The notes under the pieces were generated by a model, which was given only the letters and a program-made list of their open reading frames with translations, was not told where the DNA came from and did not search any database. The position numbers and the translations under genes are program-made. From assembly GCF_021729135.1 (NCBI RefSeq), contig NZ_JAJTWW010000021.1:1-64000 (forward strand): a DNA stretch of 64,000 nucleotides, in the 5' to 3' direction. Below are positions 1 through 8,749 of the stretch, one piece after another (positions within the stretch are counted from its first letter, which is position 1; the number at the start of each line of letters is the position of its first letter). Source of the DNA: Brevibacterium daeguense (lineage in GTDB: Bacteria > Actinomycetota > Actinomycetes > Actinomycetales > Brevibacteriaceae).

Positions 1-522
1 CTGTGCAAACGGCATCACCAGCTCAAGACGCGGGGGAAGCTTCGGCTGGAACACGGACCCGACGGGATCATCCGCTGGCTCCTGCCCCACGGCATCATCC
101 ACGACGACCATCCACCTGATCGGCCCATCGATCAGGCCCACGCCGACCACTTCACCACCCCGCCAGCCGCTGGAGAATCACCGGACGGCCGACCAGCGGA
201 TTGCAGCGGGCCGACAGGCACTGCCGAACCTCCGGACGCCGACAGACCATCAGTAAAGGCCGGCGAGCCTCCCGACGACCCCGGACCTCCCGACGACGCC
301 GGGCCTCCCGAAAGAGGAGCAGCACCACGAAATGCTGGGCCTCCAGGAAACGGTGCGCCCCCAGAACCGGGCCGACCATCCGACGGGACGCGACCAGCGA
401 ATCAGCAGCCCGAACCGAACCACGAGGACTCACCCGACGTCGAGCTGCCCTTCGAAGAACCCGGACTCGACGTCACGGGAGGCCGGCGACTCCAGGACGA
501 TCACGATCCGCCGCCCTTCTGA
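1..522 (+). CDS. DUF222/HNH endonuclease-family protein, C-terminal part (5' end outside window)
   Basis: Frame 1 is open from the first base to TGA at 520-522 (173 codons) with no start, so the gene begins upstream. The first residues (LCKRHHQLKTRGKLRLEHGP) match the second half of an HNH nuclease domain, where C-x2-HH closes the metal site. The rest is a Pro/Gly/Asp-rich tail with repeated PPDD motifs, typical of the disordered ends of actinobacterial DUF222-HNH (13E12-type) proteins. A full-length relative lies at 27891-29603 on the other strand. The family is multi-copy in actinobacteria and its cellular role is not established. The family call is fairly secure from the HNH remnant, but the missing DUF222 half cannot be checked. 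Confidence 0.75.
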   Translation: MCKRHHQLKTRGKLRLEHGPDGIIRWLLPHGIIHDDHPPDRPIDQAHADHFTTPPAAGESPDGRPADCSGPTGTAEPPDADRPSVKAGEPPDDPGPPDDAGPPERGAAPRNAGPPGNGAPPEPGRPSDGTRPANQQPEPNHEDSPDVELPFEEPGLDVTGGRRLQDDHDPPPF

Positions 523-599
523 CCCGTCGTTCTCACAGCATGCGATCGATCCCCGACCTCACCGGCTCAGCGCTGCGACTACTCCCGCGGAGCCGAGAA

Positions 600-2507
600 C
601 TACTCCCGCGGTGCGGAGTCGGTGAGGACGTCCCAGATGACGGGTTCGCCGCCGGCCAGGGCCATGCTGCCGAGTGCGACGAGGGCCTGGTGCTCGGTGG
701 TGTTGGTGTCGCGCCGGGCCCAGATCAGCTGGGTCAGGTGGTGGAGGGGGTATTCGGCGGTGATGCCGATACCGCCGTGGAGCTGGTGGGACTGGGCCGC
801 TACGAGTCCGCCGGCTTGGGCGGCGATGGCCTTGGCGGCGAACGCGGCGGCCACCTCGGCGTCGCCGGCCTTGGCTTCGGGTGTCTCGCCGGTGATCTCG
901 AGGGCGCGGTCGAAGGCTTCGATGGCGAGATCGAGCTGCATCCGCATCCGGGCGATCCAGGTCTTGACCGCCGGGATGGTCGCCAGCGGCGCCCCGAACT
1001 GCTCGCGCTCGATGACGTGCCGGGTGGTCAGCGCGAGCGCCCCTTCGGCTGCGCCGATGAGCACCGCGGCGTCGAGCAGCGCGGCCAGCGCGTCACGGGC
1101 TCGCCCGGCCAGCCCGTTGCCCTCATGGGCAGCGAGGAGGTGCTCGGGCAGCTCAGCGGTGACGCCGAGCCGCGCCAGCCCGCGCACGATGGTTGCCGCG
1201 TTGGTGAGCGTGCCGCCGGATCCGCCGGCGGTTTCGGGGATCGAGACCCTCGTCCAGCCGAGTTCCTCGACGACGGCCTTCATCCGGTCGGTGCCGGCTG
1301 GCGTCCGGTTGACCTCGAGCAGACTGCCGCCGGCGACTCGAGCGGCCAGTTCGATGAGCTCCTGGGCATCGGGGTCTGCCAGCTTCGGTTCCGGATCGGC
1401 CTTGCTCAGGTCCCGCGGCAGTTCGAGCTTGGCCACGATGCCCAGCAGCACGTCCTCGGCTCCGCCGCGGATGCCGAAGGCTGGTGAGGCCCACAGCGCC
1501 TGCTGGATCATCTCTGCCAGCGGCTCACTCGGGCACGGCACGAGGCGCCGGGCGACGTCGATGAGGTCCTTCTCGAAGGTGTTGCCGAGGTACTTCGAGG
1601 CCGCCGCCAGCCGGATGGGCGCCTGCCCGGCGTCGAGGGCGGCGGCGATCCTGCGGTACATGTGGCGCAGCCCGGCAAGTGTGGCCACCATCTGACCGAG
1701 GTCGCGCTGGGCGCCCTCATCGGTGCGCAGCTGCTCCTCGGCCAGCAGCTCCGGCATCAGCACCCAGGTCGACAGTGCCCGTTCGGGCCCGCCGCGCTCG
1801 AAGCTGAGCTGCTCGATGACCTGCTTCCAGCCCTCGCCCTCGGTGCCGATCAACCGGTCGGCCGGGATGAACACGTCGGTGTAGCGGACCTCGTTGAAGT
1901 GGTGCTCGCCCGCCAGGTCGACGATCGGGGAGACCTCGATGCCGGGGGAGTCCATATCGATGATGAACTCGCTGAGCCCCTGGTGCTTCTTGTCCTCGAC
2001 CGAGGTGCGGGCCAGGATGTACATCGCGGTGGCGTTGTGGGCCTGGGTGGTCCAGATCTTGTGCCCGTTGAGGATCCAGCCGCCCTCGGCGGGCACGGCT
2101 CGGGTCTTGACGCTGGCCAGGTCCGAACCGGCCTCCGGCTCGCTCATCCCCAACCCGATCACCGCACGACCGGCGATGATGTCGGGCAGGATGTCGGCCT
2201 TGAGCTGCTCGGTGCCGGCACGCAGCACCGCTGGGCCGATCTGCCGTTCGGCGATCCAGTGGGCCGTCACGGGTGCCCCGACCCGCAGCAGCTCCTCGGT
2301 CAGCGCCAGCCGGTCGGTGTTGGGTCTGCCGGCCCCGCCGTGCTCGGTCGGCCACGTCATGCCCAGGAATCCGGCCGCTCCCAGATCGCGGGAGAAGTCG
2401 TGGTCCACCGAGCGCAGCCAGCAGTCGACCTTCGGGGCGAACGCCCCGGAAGCCAGCCGCTCGTCGAGGAAGGCGCGGATGCGGGTGCGGATCTCATTCG
2501 AACTCAT
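600..2507 (-). CDS. Tandem acyl-CoA dehydrogenase (FadE-type flavoenzyme)
   Basis: Predicted FAD-dependent alpha,beta-dehydrogenase of acyl-CoA esters, 635 aa. Residues about 1-375 form a complete acyl-CoA dehydrogenase: the helical N-domain, the beta-domain motif GLGMSEPEAGSDLASVKTRA, and a C-domain ending IRGGAEDVLLGIVAKLELPR. Residues about 400-620 are a second, partial copy. It has an N-helical part and a C-helical part (EREQFGAPLATIPAVKTWIA, HGGIGITAEYPLHHL), but the beta-barrel expected between them is missing. Full tandem enzymes such as mycobacterial FadE34 are over 700 aa. The gene sits 16 nt downstream of an enoyl-CoA hydratase gene on the same strand, so the two steps of a beta-oxidation-like sequence are probably co-transcribed. 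The substrate is unknown. Confidence 0.85.
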   Translation of the reverse strand: MSSNEIRTRIRAFLDERLASGAFAPKVDCWLRSVDHDFSRDLGAAGFLGMTWPTEHGGAGRPNTDRLALTEELLRVGAPVTAHWIAERQIGPAVLRAGTEQLKADILPDIIAGRAVIGLGMSEPEAGSDLASVKTRAVPAEGGWILNGHKIWTTQAHNATAMYILARTSVEDKKHQGLSEFIIDMDSPGIEVSPIVDLAGEHHFNEVRYTDVFIPADRLIGTEGEGWKQVIEQLSFERGGPERALSTWVLMPELLAEEQLRTDEGAQRDLGQMVATLAGLRHMYRRIAAALDAGQAPIRLAAASKYLGNTFEKDLIDVARRLVPCPSEPLAEMIQQALWASPAFGIRGGAEDVLLGIVAKLELPRDLSKADPEPKLADPDAQELIELAARVAGGSLLEVNRTPAGTDRMKAVVEELGWTRVSIPETAGGSGGTLTNAATIVRGLARLGVTAELPEHLLAAHEGNGLAGRARDALAALLDAAVLIGAAEGALALTTRHVIEREQFGAPLATIPAVKTWIARMRMQLDLAIEAFDRALEITGETPEAKAGDAEVAAAFAAKAIAAQAGGLVAAQSHQLHGGIGITAEYPLHHLTQLIWARRDTNTTEHQALVALGSMALAGGEPVIWDVLTDSAPRE

Positions 2508-2523
2508 AGCGTCTCTGCTCCTC

Positions 2524-3315
2524 TCAGCGTCCCTGGAACTGCGGAGTCCGCTTCTCCTTGAAGGCGGTCACCGCCTCCCGGGAGTCCTCCGTCGACTGGA
2601 TGACCGCCTGCTCGGCCGCCGCGTGCACCAGGTGATCGGTCAGCGTCTGCGTCCGCGCGATCCGCGTCAGCCGCTTGATCGTCCGGATCGCCACCGGCGG
2701 GCCGGACGCCAGCTGCCGCGCCAGCTCCATCACCGCCGGCATCAGCTCCTCGGCCGGGTGGGAGGCCATCGTGATGCCCAGCTCGGTCGCCTCCGTACCG
2801 TCGATGAACCTGCCGGTCCACATCAGCTCGAGTGCCCGCTGCTCGCCGACCATCCGCGGCAGCATGTGCGCACCGCCGTCACCGGGCACCAGCCCGACCC
2901 GCACATAGCCCTGCGACAGCCGCGCGGTGTCCGCGATCAGCCGGATATCGGCCATCAGCGCCATGTCCATCCCCGCACCGATCGCATCACCGTTGATCGC
3001 GGCGATGTAGGGCTTCTCGAAATGCTCCAGCGCTCGCCCGACCGCATGGACGTCGTCGGCCAGGTAGGCCCGCCGCTGAAGCGTCTCGGTCACCCCGCCG
3101 AACTCCTCCAGATCGACCCCGGCGCAGAACCCCTTGCCCGCACCCGTGATCACCAGGACCTTGACCTCGGGATCAGCGGCCGCGGTGTCGATCGCGGCGG
3201 CCCATCCGGCCAGCATGGCCCGGTTGAAGGCATTGCGGCGATCCGGACGATTGAGAGTGAGAACGGCAACGCCATCCTCCACCAGATAGTCGACTTCAGA
3301 ACCCAGAGAGGCCAT
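2524..3315 (-). CDS. Enoyl-CoA hydratase/isomerase (crotonase family)
   Basis: Crotonase-fold protein of 263 aa, the usual length. The two oxyanion-hole segments are visible: GKGFCAGVDL near residue 70 and AINGDAIGAGMDMALMADIR near 105. The two catalytic glutamates of classical hydratases are not conserved. The first position reads Asp (GAGMD) and the second region reads VRVGLVPGDGG, so isomerase or another crotonase chemistry is possible. The start ATG follows AAAGGAG. It is the first gene of a two-gene operon with the tandem acyl-CoA dehydrogenase downstream. A GAACG-type palindrome lies about 90 nt upstream. The family is certain, the reaction is not. Confidence 0.88.
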   Translation of the reverse strand: MASLGSEVDYLVEDGVAVLTLNRPDRRNAFNRAMLAGWAAAIDTAAADPEVKVLVITGAGKGFCAGVDLEEFGGVTETLQRRAYLADDVHAVGRALEHFEKPYIAAINGDAIGAGMDMALMADIRLIADTARLSQGYVRVGLVPGDGGAHMLPRMVGEQRALELMWTGRFIDGTEATELGITMASHPAEELMPAVMELARQLASGPPVAIRTIKRLTRIARTQTLTDHLVHAAAEQAVIQSTEDSREAVTAFKEKRTPQFQGR

Positions 3316-3401
3316 GAACAGTGCTCCTTTGCGCGGTGGGGCGGAGAGTTGCGCTGCTGCAGCAGGCGACTCTGCCCGGAGGGACGACTTGATGAACGCC
3401 G

Positions 3402-3419
3402 ACTGATCGAACGTTCAGT
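3402..3419. promoter_or_regulatory. Imperfect palindrome, candidate TetR-type operator
   Basis: ACTGATCGA/ACGTTCAGT is an 18-bp palindrome matching at 7 of 9 positions, with a GAACGTTC core. It lies in the 370-bp divergent region (3316-3685) between the crotonase gene and the flavin reductase gene. Short GAACG...CGTTC inverted repeats are typical TetR-family operators, and a related site is at 18504-18519. Nothing else in this intergenic stretch looks like a gene. No bound regulator can be named from the sequence. Confidence 0.4.
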
Positions 3420-3685
3420 TCAACTGGAGTCTATTTCCGACGGGGTCGGGCGGTCAAAGCGAGCCCCGCAGGTCATCGTGGGCCAGGCGGCCGAAGTCGG
3501 TGCCAGGCGGTCAGAGTGGGTCGGGCGGTCAATGCACCGACTCTCCGAAGGCTCGGAGCGCATCCTTGTGACGCACCTCGCACTGGAGCCCGGAATTATT
3601 AAATCTTGAATCAAGTTGTCTGAAGTGTGGCGTCGCAGGGCGCTGCGCTGACTTCCGCTCGACATGACATACCAGGAGAGACTGA

Positions 3686-4270
3686 ATGCTCAAGATCGCC
3701 ATCATCGCAGGATCGAACCGCCCGAACGCCCTCAACCCGCAGGTCGTGGACTGGGTTGCCGAGCAGCTCGCTCAGCGCGGCGACGTCGAGGCCGAGGTCG
3801 TCCGCTACGACGACTTCAACCTGCCCGTGCTCGATGAGCCGGTGCCGGCCGGTGCCCACATGTACCAGAACGACCACACCAAGGCCTGGGGCGCCAAGCT
3901 CGCCGATTTCGACGGCTACATCTTCGTCACCCCCGAGTACAACCACTCGGTGCCGGGCAACCTGAAGAACGCCCTCGACTACGTGGCTGTCGAGTTCAAC
4001 CACAAGGTCGGGGCGATCGTGAACTACGGTGCTGACAAGGGTGTGCGCGCCGCCGAGCACCTGCGGCTGATCCTCATCAACACGAAGATGGCGACCGTCC
4101 GCGACCAGACCTCGTTCAGTATCTTCACCGACTTCGCCGACGGGAAGTTCGCCCCGCAGGCGGTCTCCAGCCAAAGCTTCACCCCGATGGTCGATGACCT
4201 CGTGCTGTGGGGCGAGGCGCTCAAGGGTGTGCGCGAGCGGATCGCCGAGAAGGCCGCCGCCGGCGCGTGA
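3686..4270 (+). CDS. NAD(P)H-dependent FMN reductase-family oxidoreductase
   Basis: A 194-aa flavodoxin-fold protein. It opens with a beta strand and the phosphate-binding loop GSNRPNALNP (residues 9-18) and contains the family signature TPEYNHSVPGNLKNALDY near residues 83-100. These match NADPH-dependent FMN reductases (SsuE/ChrR/azoreductase group), which pass electrons from NAD(P)H to FMN and then to quinones, azo dyes or metals. The start ATG is preceded by AGGAGAG at good spacing. It is divergent from the crotonase operon and monocistronic, since a strong hairpin follows. The physiological acceptor is unknown. Confidence 0.87.
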   Translation: MLKIAIIAGSNRPNALNPQVVDWVAEQLAQRGDVEAEVVRYDDFNLPVLDEPVPAGAHMYQNDHTKAWGAKLADFDGYIFVTPEYNHSVPGNLKNALDYVAVEFNHKVGAIVNYGADKGVRAAEHLRLILINTKMATVRDQTSFSIFTDFADGKFAPQAVSSQSFTPMVDDLVLWGEALKGVRERIAEKAAAGA

Positions 4271-4309
4271 CCGTCGTGCCTGCCGGAGCATAGGCGGCAC
4301 CGCAGCATT

Positions 4310-4348
4310 CGAGATCCCACGGACCCGCCCAGGGCTCGTGGGATCTCG
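4310..4348 (+). terminator. Strong hairpin terminator after the flavin reductase gene
   Basis: Perfect 12-bp stem CGAGATCCCACG / CGTGGGATCTCG with a 15-nt loop, 40 bp after the stop codon at 4270. There is no clear T-tract, which is common for actinobacterial intrinsic terminators. Confidence 0.7.
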
Positions 4349-4411
4349 TGCTGTCCGGGGCCTTCGCGGGAGCTGCCGACCGATATCGCTGACAAGGGAG
4401 CCGGCAGCGGC

Positions 4412-4417
4412 GATACT
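4412..4417 (+). promoter_or_regulatory. -10 element GATACT of a probable leaderless promoter
   Basis: GATACT ends 7 nt before the ATG at 4425, so transcription would start at or next to the start codon. A GGAGG lies between but only 1-2 nt from the ATG, too close for a normal ribosome binding site. Confidence 0.5.
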
Positions 4418-4424
4418 CGGAGGC

Positions 4425-5090
4425 ATGGACATTCTCAAGAAGCACCACATCGTCGATGCCCTCGCCCCGGAGTGGCGGATGCTCTCCCAGGCGGTCCACG
4501 CCCGTTTCCTCACCGGTGACTTCGCCACCGGGATGCGCTTCGTGAATGCCGTCGCCGAGGCGGCAGAGGCCGCCGATCATCACCCCGACGTCGATCTGCG
4601 CTACCTCCACGTCGACATGGGCCTGATCAGCCACAGCGCGGGCGGCATCACGGAGCGCGATCTGCGGATGGCGCAGCAGATCTCGGACATCGCGGCGGAC
4701 ATGAACATCCGCTCCGCGCCCGAGGAGCTCGCCGAGCTGGAGATCGCCCTCGACACCGCGCGCGCCCAGTCGATCGCCCCGTTCTGGGCGGCAGTGCTCG
4801 ACGGCGAGATCGGCGGGGACGGTGACATCGTCGCCGAGGCGACCGGCCGGCTCCCCATGCTGTGGTTCCAGCCCACGGACGAGCATCAAGAACCCCGCCA
4901 GCGCTTCCACCTCGACGTGTGGGTGCCGGCCGACGTGGCCGAGGAGCGCATCAGGCGAGCGGTCAAGTCCGGGGGCACCGTCGTCGACTCCTCCCACGCG
5001 CCGAGCTTCACCGTGCTCGCGGATCGAGACGGGAACAAGGCCTGCATCTGCACGGCCCTGGACCGCGAGGACGCCGGCGTCGAGGGCTGA
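4425..5090 (+). CDS. Pterin-4a-carbinolamine dehydratase-like protein fused to a glyoxalase/VOC domain
   Basis: A 221-aa two-domain protein. Residues about 1-95 match the PCD/DCoH fold: AADHHPDVDLRYLHVDMGLI carries the HHPD core used to dehydrate 4a-hydroxytetrahydropterin. Residues about 115-215 resemble a VOC/glyoxalase-like domain (FHLDVWVPADVAEERI, then FTVLADRDGNKACIC). This fusion occurs in actinobacteria. The biochemical link between the halves is unclear, and the protein may work on pterins or another small molecule. The start at 4425 was chosen over upstream in-frame ATGs because the PCD domain begins there and a -10 element sits 7 nt ahead. It is convergent with glpD. Confidence 0.75.
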   Translation: MDILKKHHIVDALAPEWRMLSQAVHARFLTGDFATGMRFVNAVAEAAEAADHHPDVDLRYLHVDMGLISHSAGGITERDLRMAQQISDIAADMNIRSAPEELAELEIALDTARAQSIAPFWAAVLDGEIGGDGDIVAEATGRLPMLWFQPTDEHQEPRQRFHLDVWVPADVAEERIRRAVKSGGTVVDSSHAPSFTVLADRDGNKACICTALDREDAGVEG

Positions 5091-5114
5091 CGCCCGACTC
5101 CGACTCCGACCAGC

Positions 5115-5130
5115 CTGCTCCGATGAGCAG
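5115..5130. terminator. Short hairpin between convergent genes
   Basis: Perfect 6-bp stem CTGCTC / GAGCAG with a 4-nt loop, lying in the 47-bp gap between the convergent stops at 5090 and 5138. Near-repeats of GACTCCGAC flank it. Plausible weak bidirectional terminator. Confidence 0.35.
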
Positions 5131-5137
5131 ACTCCGA

Positions 5138-6853
5138 CTAGGCGGTGCCCGCGCGGGTGGTCAGCAGAGCGACCGCCTCGGCGTCGGTGGCGACCGTCTC
5201 CGCACGACGGCGGAGCTCGACGTCGGCGGTGAACCGGTCCACCTCGGCGGTGATCCGGGCATCGTCCCACCCGAGTTCTCCGGCCGCGAGCTCCGCGGCA
5301 GCGCGCGCGGCGGCCACGCCCCGGTCGGCGACCTCGAACTCCAGGCGCAAGCGGCGGTGGAGAACGTCCTCCAGGTGCACGGCGCCCTCGGAGCGGGCGG
5401 CGTAGACGACCTCGGCCTGCACGCAGTGCTCTGCGCCGGGCAGCGGCGAGGCGAGGCCGGGCCGGTCGTCGATCAGATCGAGCAGATCGGCGAGCAGGGA
5501 GCCGTAGCGGCCCTCGAGCCGCTCGAACCGCGACTCGTCCCAGCCGTAGCCGGTGGTCAGCGCCTCCCGGCGGGGCGCGGACAGCGCTACGTGCTCGGCG
5601 CCGAGCAGCGGCTCGGTCTCCGTGCGGGAACGCGACCGGGGAAAGCGCTTGCGGACCGCGAAGTCCACAGCGTCGGCGGCCATCACCCGATAGGTGGTGA
5701 GCTTGCCGCCGGCGATCGCGCTGAGTCCCGGCGCGATCTCCTTGACCGCGTGCTCGCGGGAGATGCGCGTGCTGTCACCGGTGTCGGCCACGGGCTGGAG
5801 CAGCGGGCGCAGGCCGGCGAAGGCGCCGACGACGTCCTCACGGGTCAGCGGGTCGGCGAGCACGGCGTTCGCGCCCGAGAGCACCCGGTCGATGTCGGTG
5901 GCGGTGACGAGCGGGTGGGAGACGTCCTCGTGCCAGGGCGTGTCCGTGGTGCCGATGAGCCAGCACTCGCCCCACGGGATGATGAACAGCACCGAGGTGT
6001 CGGTCCGGGTGATGACCCCCGTCCCGGGTGGGCCCGCGATCCGCTCGCGCGGAACGGTGATGTGGATCCCCTTCGAGGCGAGCACCCGCAGGCCGCGCTC
6101 GGCGCCGGCCGCGGCCTGCTGCTGGGAGGTCCAGACGCTCGTGGCCAGGATCGTGCTGTGGGCGCGGATGGCGAATTCCTCGCCGGTCTCCTCGTCGCGG
6201 GCACGCACGCCGACCACCTGATCATCCTCGTGCAGGTAGGCGACGACCGAGGCGTAGTTGGCGGCCAGGGCCCCGCGGCCGACGGCGGAGCGGACGAGCA
6301 GCTGGGTGAGGCGGGCATCGTCGACCTGGGCGTCGAAGTACTCGATGCCCCCGTACTCCGCGGCAAGGCCCGGGAAGCGCTCGGCAAGGCGTCCGGGCCC
6401 GAGGTGGCGGTGAGTGGGCACCGCCCGCCGCTTCCCGAGCCGGGCGGCCATCACGTCGTAGAGGGTGACGCCGGAGCCGATGTAGGCCCGATCGGCGAGC
6501 AGCGTCTCGAACGGGAACACGAAGGACACGGGCCGCACCAGGTGCGGGGCGATCCGGGTGAGGAGCAGATCCCGCTCGTGGAGCGCCTCGGCGACGAGTG
6601 GGAAGTCGAGCATCTCGAGGTAGCGCAGCCCGCCGTGCACCAGCTTCGAGGATCGCGAGGAGGTGCCGGACGCCCAGTCGCGGGCCTCCAGAATGCCCAC
6701 ATCCAGGCCGCGCGTGGCGGCGTCGAACGCGATCCCCGCGCCCGTGATCCCCCCGCCGACCACGAGGATGTCCAGCGGGGTGGCCGCCGAGGTGCGGGCC
6801 AGGTTGCGCAGCGCTGCTCGGCGCGAATCGGGATTCAGGTGAGCGGTGCGCAT
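5138..6853 (-). CDS. glpD: Aerobic glycerol-3-phosphate dehydrogenase
   Basis: A 571-aa FAD enzyme oxidising sn-glycerol-3-phosphate to dihydroxyacetone phosphate and passing electrons to the quinone pool at the membrane. It has the N-terminal dinucleotide-binding loop VVGGGITGAGIAFDAATRG (residues 31-49), the GlpD-type segment SSRSSKLVHGGLRYLE near 66-81, and the expected C-terminal DAO-C domain. The length matches the family. The start is fixed by a leaderless -10 element (TAGTGT) 6 nt upstream. No glpF or glpK is adjacent, so it is a stand-alone gene, divergent from the thiamine-diphosphate enzyme. The assignment is secure. Confidence 0.93.
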   Translation of the reverse strand: MRTAHLNPDSRRAALRNLARTSAATPLDILVVGGGITGAGIAFDAATRGLDVGILEARDWASGTSSRSSKLVHGGLRYLEMLDFPLVAEALHERDLLLTRIAPHLVRPVSFVFPFETLLADRAYIGSGVTLYDVMAARLGKRRAVPTHRHLGPGRLAERFPGLAAEYGGIEYFDAQVDDARLTQLLVRSAVGRGALAANYASVVAYLHEDDQVVGVRARDEETGEEFAIRAHSTILATSVWTSQQQAAAGAERGLRVLASKGIHITVPRERIAGPPGTGVITRTDTSVLFIIPWGECWLIGTTDTPWHEDVSHPLVTATDIDRVLSGANAVLADPLTREDVVGAFAGLRPLLQPVADTGDSTRISREHAVKEIAPGLSAIAGGKLTTYRVMAADAVDFAVRKRFPRSRSRTETEPLLGAEHVALSAPRREALTTGYGWDESRFERLEGRYGSLLADLLDLIDDRPGLASPLPGAEHCVQAEVVYAARSEGAVHLEDVLHRRLRLEFEVADRGVAAARAAAELAAGELGWDDARITAEVDRFTADVELRRRAETVATDAEAVALLTTRAGTA

Positions 6854-6859
6854 CGGCCC

Positions 6860-6865
6860 ACACTA
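6860..6865 (-). promoter_or_regulatory. -10 element of the glpD leaderless promoter
   Basis: Read on the minus strand this is TAGTGT followed by 6 nt and the ATG of glpD. No ribosome binding site is present. Confidence 0.6.
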
Positions 6866-6983
6866 TCAACGCCGCCTGTGCGCTCCGGTGAGCAATTCGC
6901 GCGGTCTTGCCATTTCCGATCCTCTGACATTCAATGAACGAGCGAACAGTAGTGCGTTTTGACGGCCGGGAGAAGAGGAACCG

Positions 6984-8621
6984 ATGAGGGTTTTCGAAGC
7001 AGTGGCGAAGTACTTGGCCGAGGAGCGGGCGGGCAGACCGGTGTTCGGCCTGATGGGGGATGCGAACCTGGGATACCTGGGCGCCTTCATGGAGCGCGAG
7101 GGCGGGCGCTACATCGCCGCGGCGCTCGAAGGGGGAGCGGTGTCGATGGGCGACGGCTGGGCGCGTGCGACCGGTGAGGTCGCCGTCGTCTCCGTCACCC
7201 ACGGTCCCGCGCTGACGAACACCCTGACCGCCCTCACCGAAGCCGCCCGCTCCCGCAGTGGGCTCGTGCTGCTCGCGGGGTCCACCCCGGAAGTCAACGA
7301 CCACTTCCAGTATGTGGACATCGAGGGCTTCGCGCGCTTCGCCGGTGCCGGTTTCGTCAAGGTGCGCACACCGGCGGAGCTGCTGCCGATGCTCGACCGC
7401 GCCTTCGCCCGCGCGGCAGCTGAGTCCGCTCCCGTCATCCTCGACATCCCCTATGGCGTCCTGCGGGCCGAGATCGAGTACCGCGCGCCGCGGATCCCCA
7501 CCCTGCACGGGCGGCGGCTCCTGCCGGACCCGGAATCCGTCGACGAGGTGCTGGGCCTGCTGATCTCGGCCAAACGGCCGCTGCTGGTGGCCGGCCGGGG
7601 AGCGGTCGCCTCGGGCGCTCGCGAGGCGATCCTGCAGCTGGCGCGGGCGGTGAATGCCCCGGTGATGACCACCCTGCTGGCCAAGGACTTCTTCGACGGC
7701 GAGCCGGAGAACCTGGGGATCCACGGCACCCTGTCGACGCCGGCGGCGATCGAGTACATGGCCGATGTCGACATCGTGATGTCCTTCGGCGCCTCGCTCA
7801 ACCACCACACGACCGACAGCTTCGCGCTGCTGCGCGACCGGATCCTGATCCAGACCGATGTCGATCCGAGGGCGATCAGCGGCTACGGCCCCGCGCACCA
7901 TGCGGTGCTCGCGGATGCGCGCGCGATGGCGCAGGCGCTGCTCGACCGCCTGCGGGAGTCCGAGCTGGAGACCAGGCGCGCCATCTACATGGACGTGGTC
8001 GCCGCAGCACCGCACCGCGAGTCCAAAGACCTCTACGAGTCGACCACCGGTGACGGCTTCATCGACATGCGGGACGCGACCCGCTGGCTGAACTCGGTGC
8101 TGCCGGAGGGATCCGTGCAGGTCAGCGACGTCGGCCGCTTCGTGTACTCGACCTGGCCGCACATCACCGTCGATCCCGCGCGCTGGATCTACGCCGGCGC
8201 GTTCGGCTCGATCGGGCTCGGCACCGCGACGGCCGTCGGCGCAGCGGCTGCTCGCGACGACGTGCCGACCGCGCTGTACGTGGGCGACGGCGGCGCGATG
8301 CAGGGGATTGTCGAGCTCGGCACCGCGGTGCGGGCCGGGCTGCCGCTGGTGATGATGGTGCTCAACGACCAGTGCTACGGCGCCGAATACCTCAAGCTCA
8401 AGTGGTTCGGCTCGTCCCCGGAGCAGTCGTTCATCGACTGGTCCTCCTTCGCCGAGGTGGCGAAGTCGCTGGGTGCCCACGCCGTGCGCGCCACCTGCAT
8501 GGCCGAGCTGGAGCCCGCCGCCGAGGCGATCCGCGCCGGCCGCTTCCCCCTCCTCATCGAGGTGGTCGCCGATCCGGGGAAGGTGGCGAACCGGCCCGGG
8601 ATCGTGCCGATGGACGACTGA
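6984..8621 (+). CDS. Thiamine-diphosphate-dependent enzyme, acetolactate synthase/benzoylformate decarboxylase-like
   Basis: A 545-aa protein with the three-domain ThDP fold. The PYR domain carries the catalytic Glu49 (AALEGGAVSMGDGWARATG). A central domain (KRPLLVAGRGAVASG, about 195) follows, and the PP domain has the ThDP/Mg motif GDGGAMQGIVELG...LNDQ from about 433. The reaction (2-ketoacid decarboxylation or carboligation) cannot be fixed from the motifs. No small regulatory subunit and no ilvC follow, which argues against the biosynthetic acetolactate synthase. The ATG has AGAAGAGGAA upstream. TGAACGAGCGAACA lies about 50 nt before the start but is not palindromic. The class is certain, the substrate unknown. 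Confidence 0.85.
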   Translation: MRVFEAVAKYLAEERAGRPVFGLMGDANLGYLGAFMEREGGRYIAAALEGGAVSMGDGWARATGEVAVVSVTHGPALTNTLTALTEAARSRSGLVLLAGSTPEVNDHFQYVDIEGFARFAGAGFVKVRTPAELLPMLDRAFARAAAESAPVILDIPYGVLRAEIEYRAPRIPTLHGRRLLPDPESVDEVLGLLISAKRPLLVAGRGAVASGAREAILQLARAVNAPVMTTLLAKDFFDGEPENLGIHGTLSTPAAIEYMADVDIVMSFGASLNHHTTDSFALLRDRILIQTDVDPRAISGYGPAHHAVLADARAMAQALLDRLRESELETRRAIYMDVVAAAPHRESKDLYESTTGDGFIDMRDATRWLNSVLPEGSVQVSDVGRFVYSTWPHITVDPARWIYAGAFGSIGLGTATAVGAAAARDDVPTALYVGDGGAMQGIVELGTAVRAGLPLVMMVLNDQCYGAEYLKLKWFGSSPEQSFIDWSSFAEVAKSLGAHAVRATCMAELEPAAEAIRAGRFPLLIEVVADPGKVANRPGIVPMDD

Positions 8622-8653
8622 CCGGCAGCTGCCGAGCCCGCGGCGGCACCCTC

Positions 8654-8700
8654 GAACGCGAACCGGCGCCGACCTCGATGGTCGGCGCCGGTTCGCGTTC
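8654..8700. terminator. Perfect 21-bp hairpin, bidirectional terminator
   Basis: The arms at 8654-8674 and 8680-8700 are exact reverse complements around a 5-nt loop, with GGCGCCG in the stem centre. It lies between two convergent genes (stops at 8621 and 8750) and can terminate both. Confidence 0.8.
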
Positions 8701-8749
8701 GCGCGAGTCCTGCGGCGCGAGTCGTGCAGTGCGCGTCAGGCGACGAGTG

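Noticed and set aside
4862..6937. Long plus-strand frame of 691 codons opposite glpD
   Set aside because: It is the antisense shadow of glpD. GC-rich codon use keeps the opposite frame open, and the peptide has no family features.
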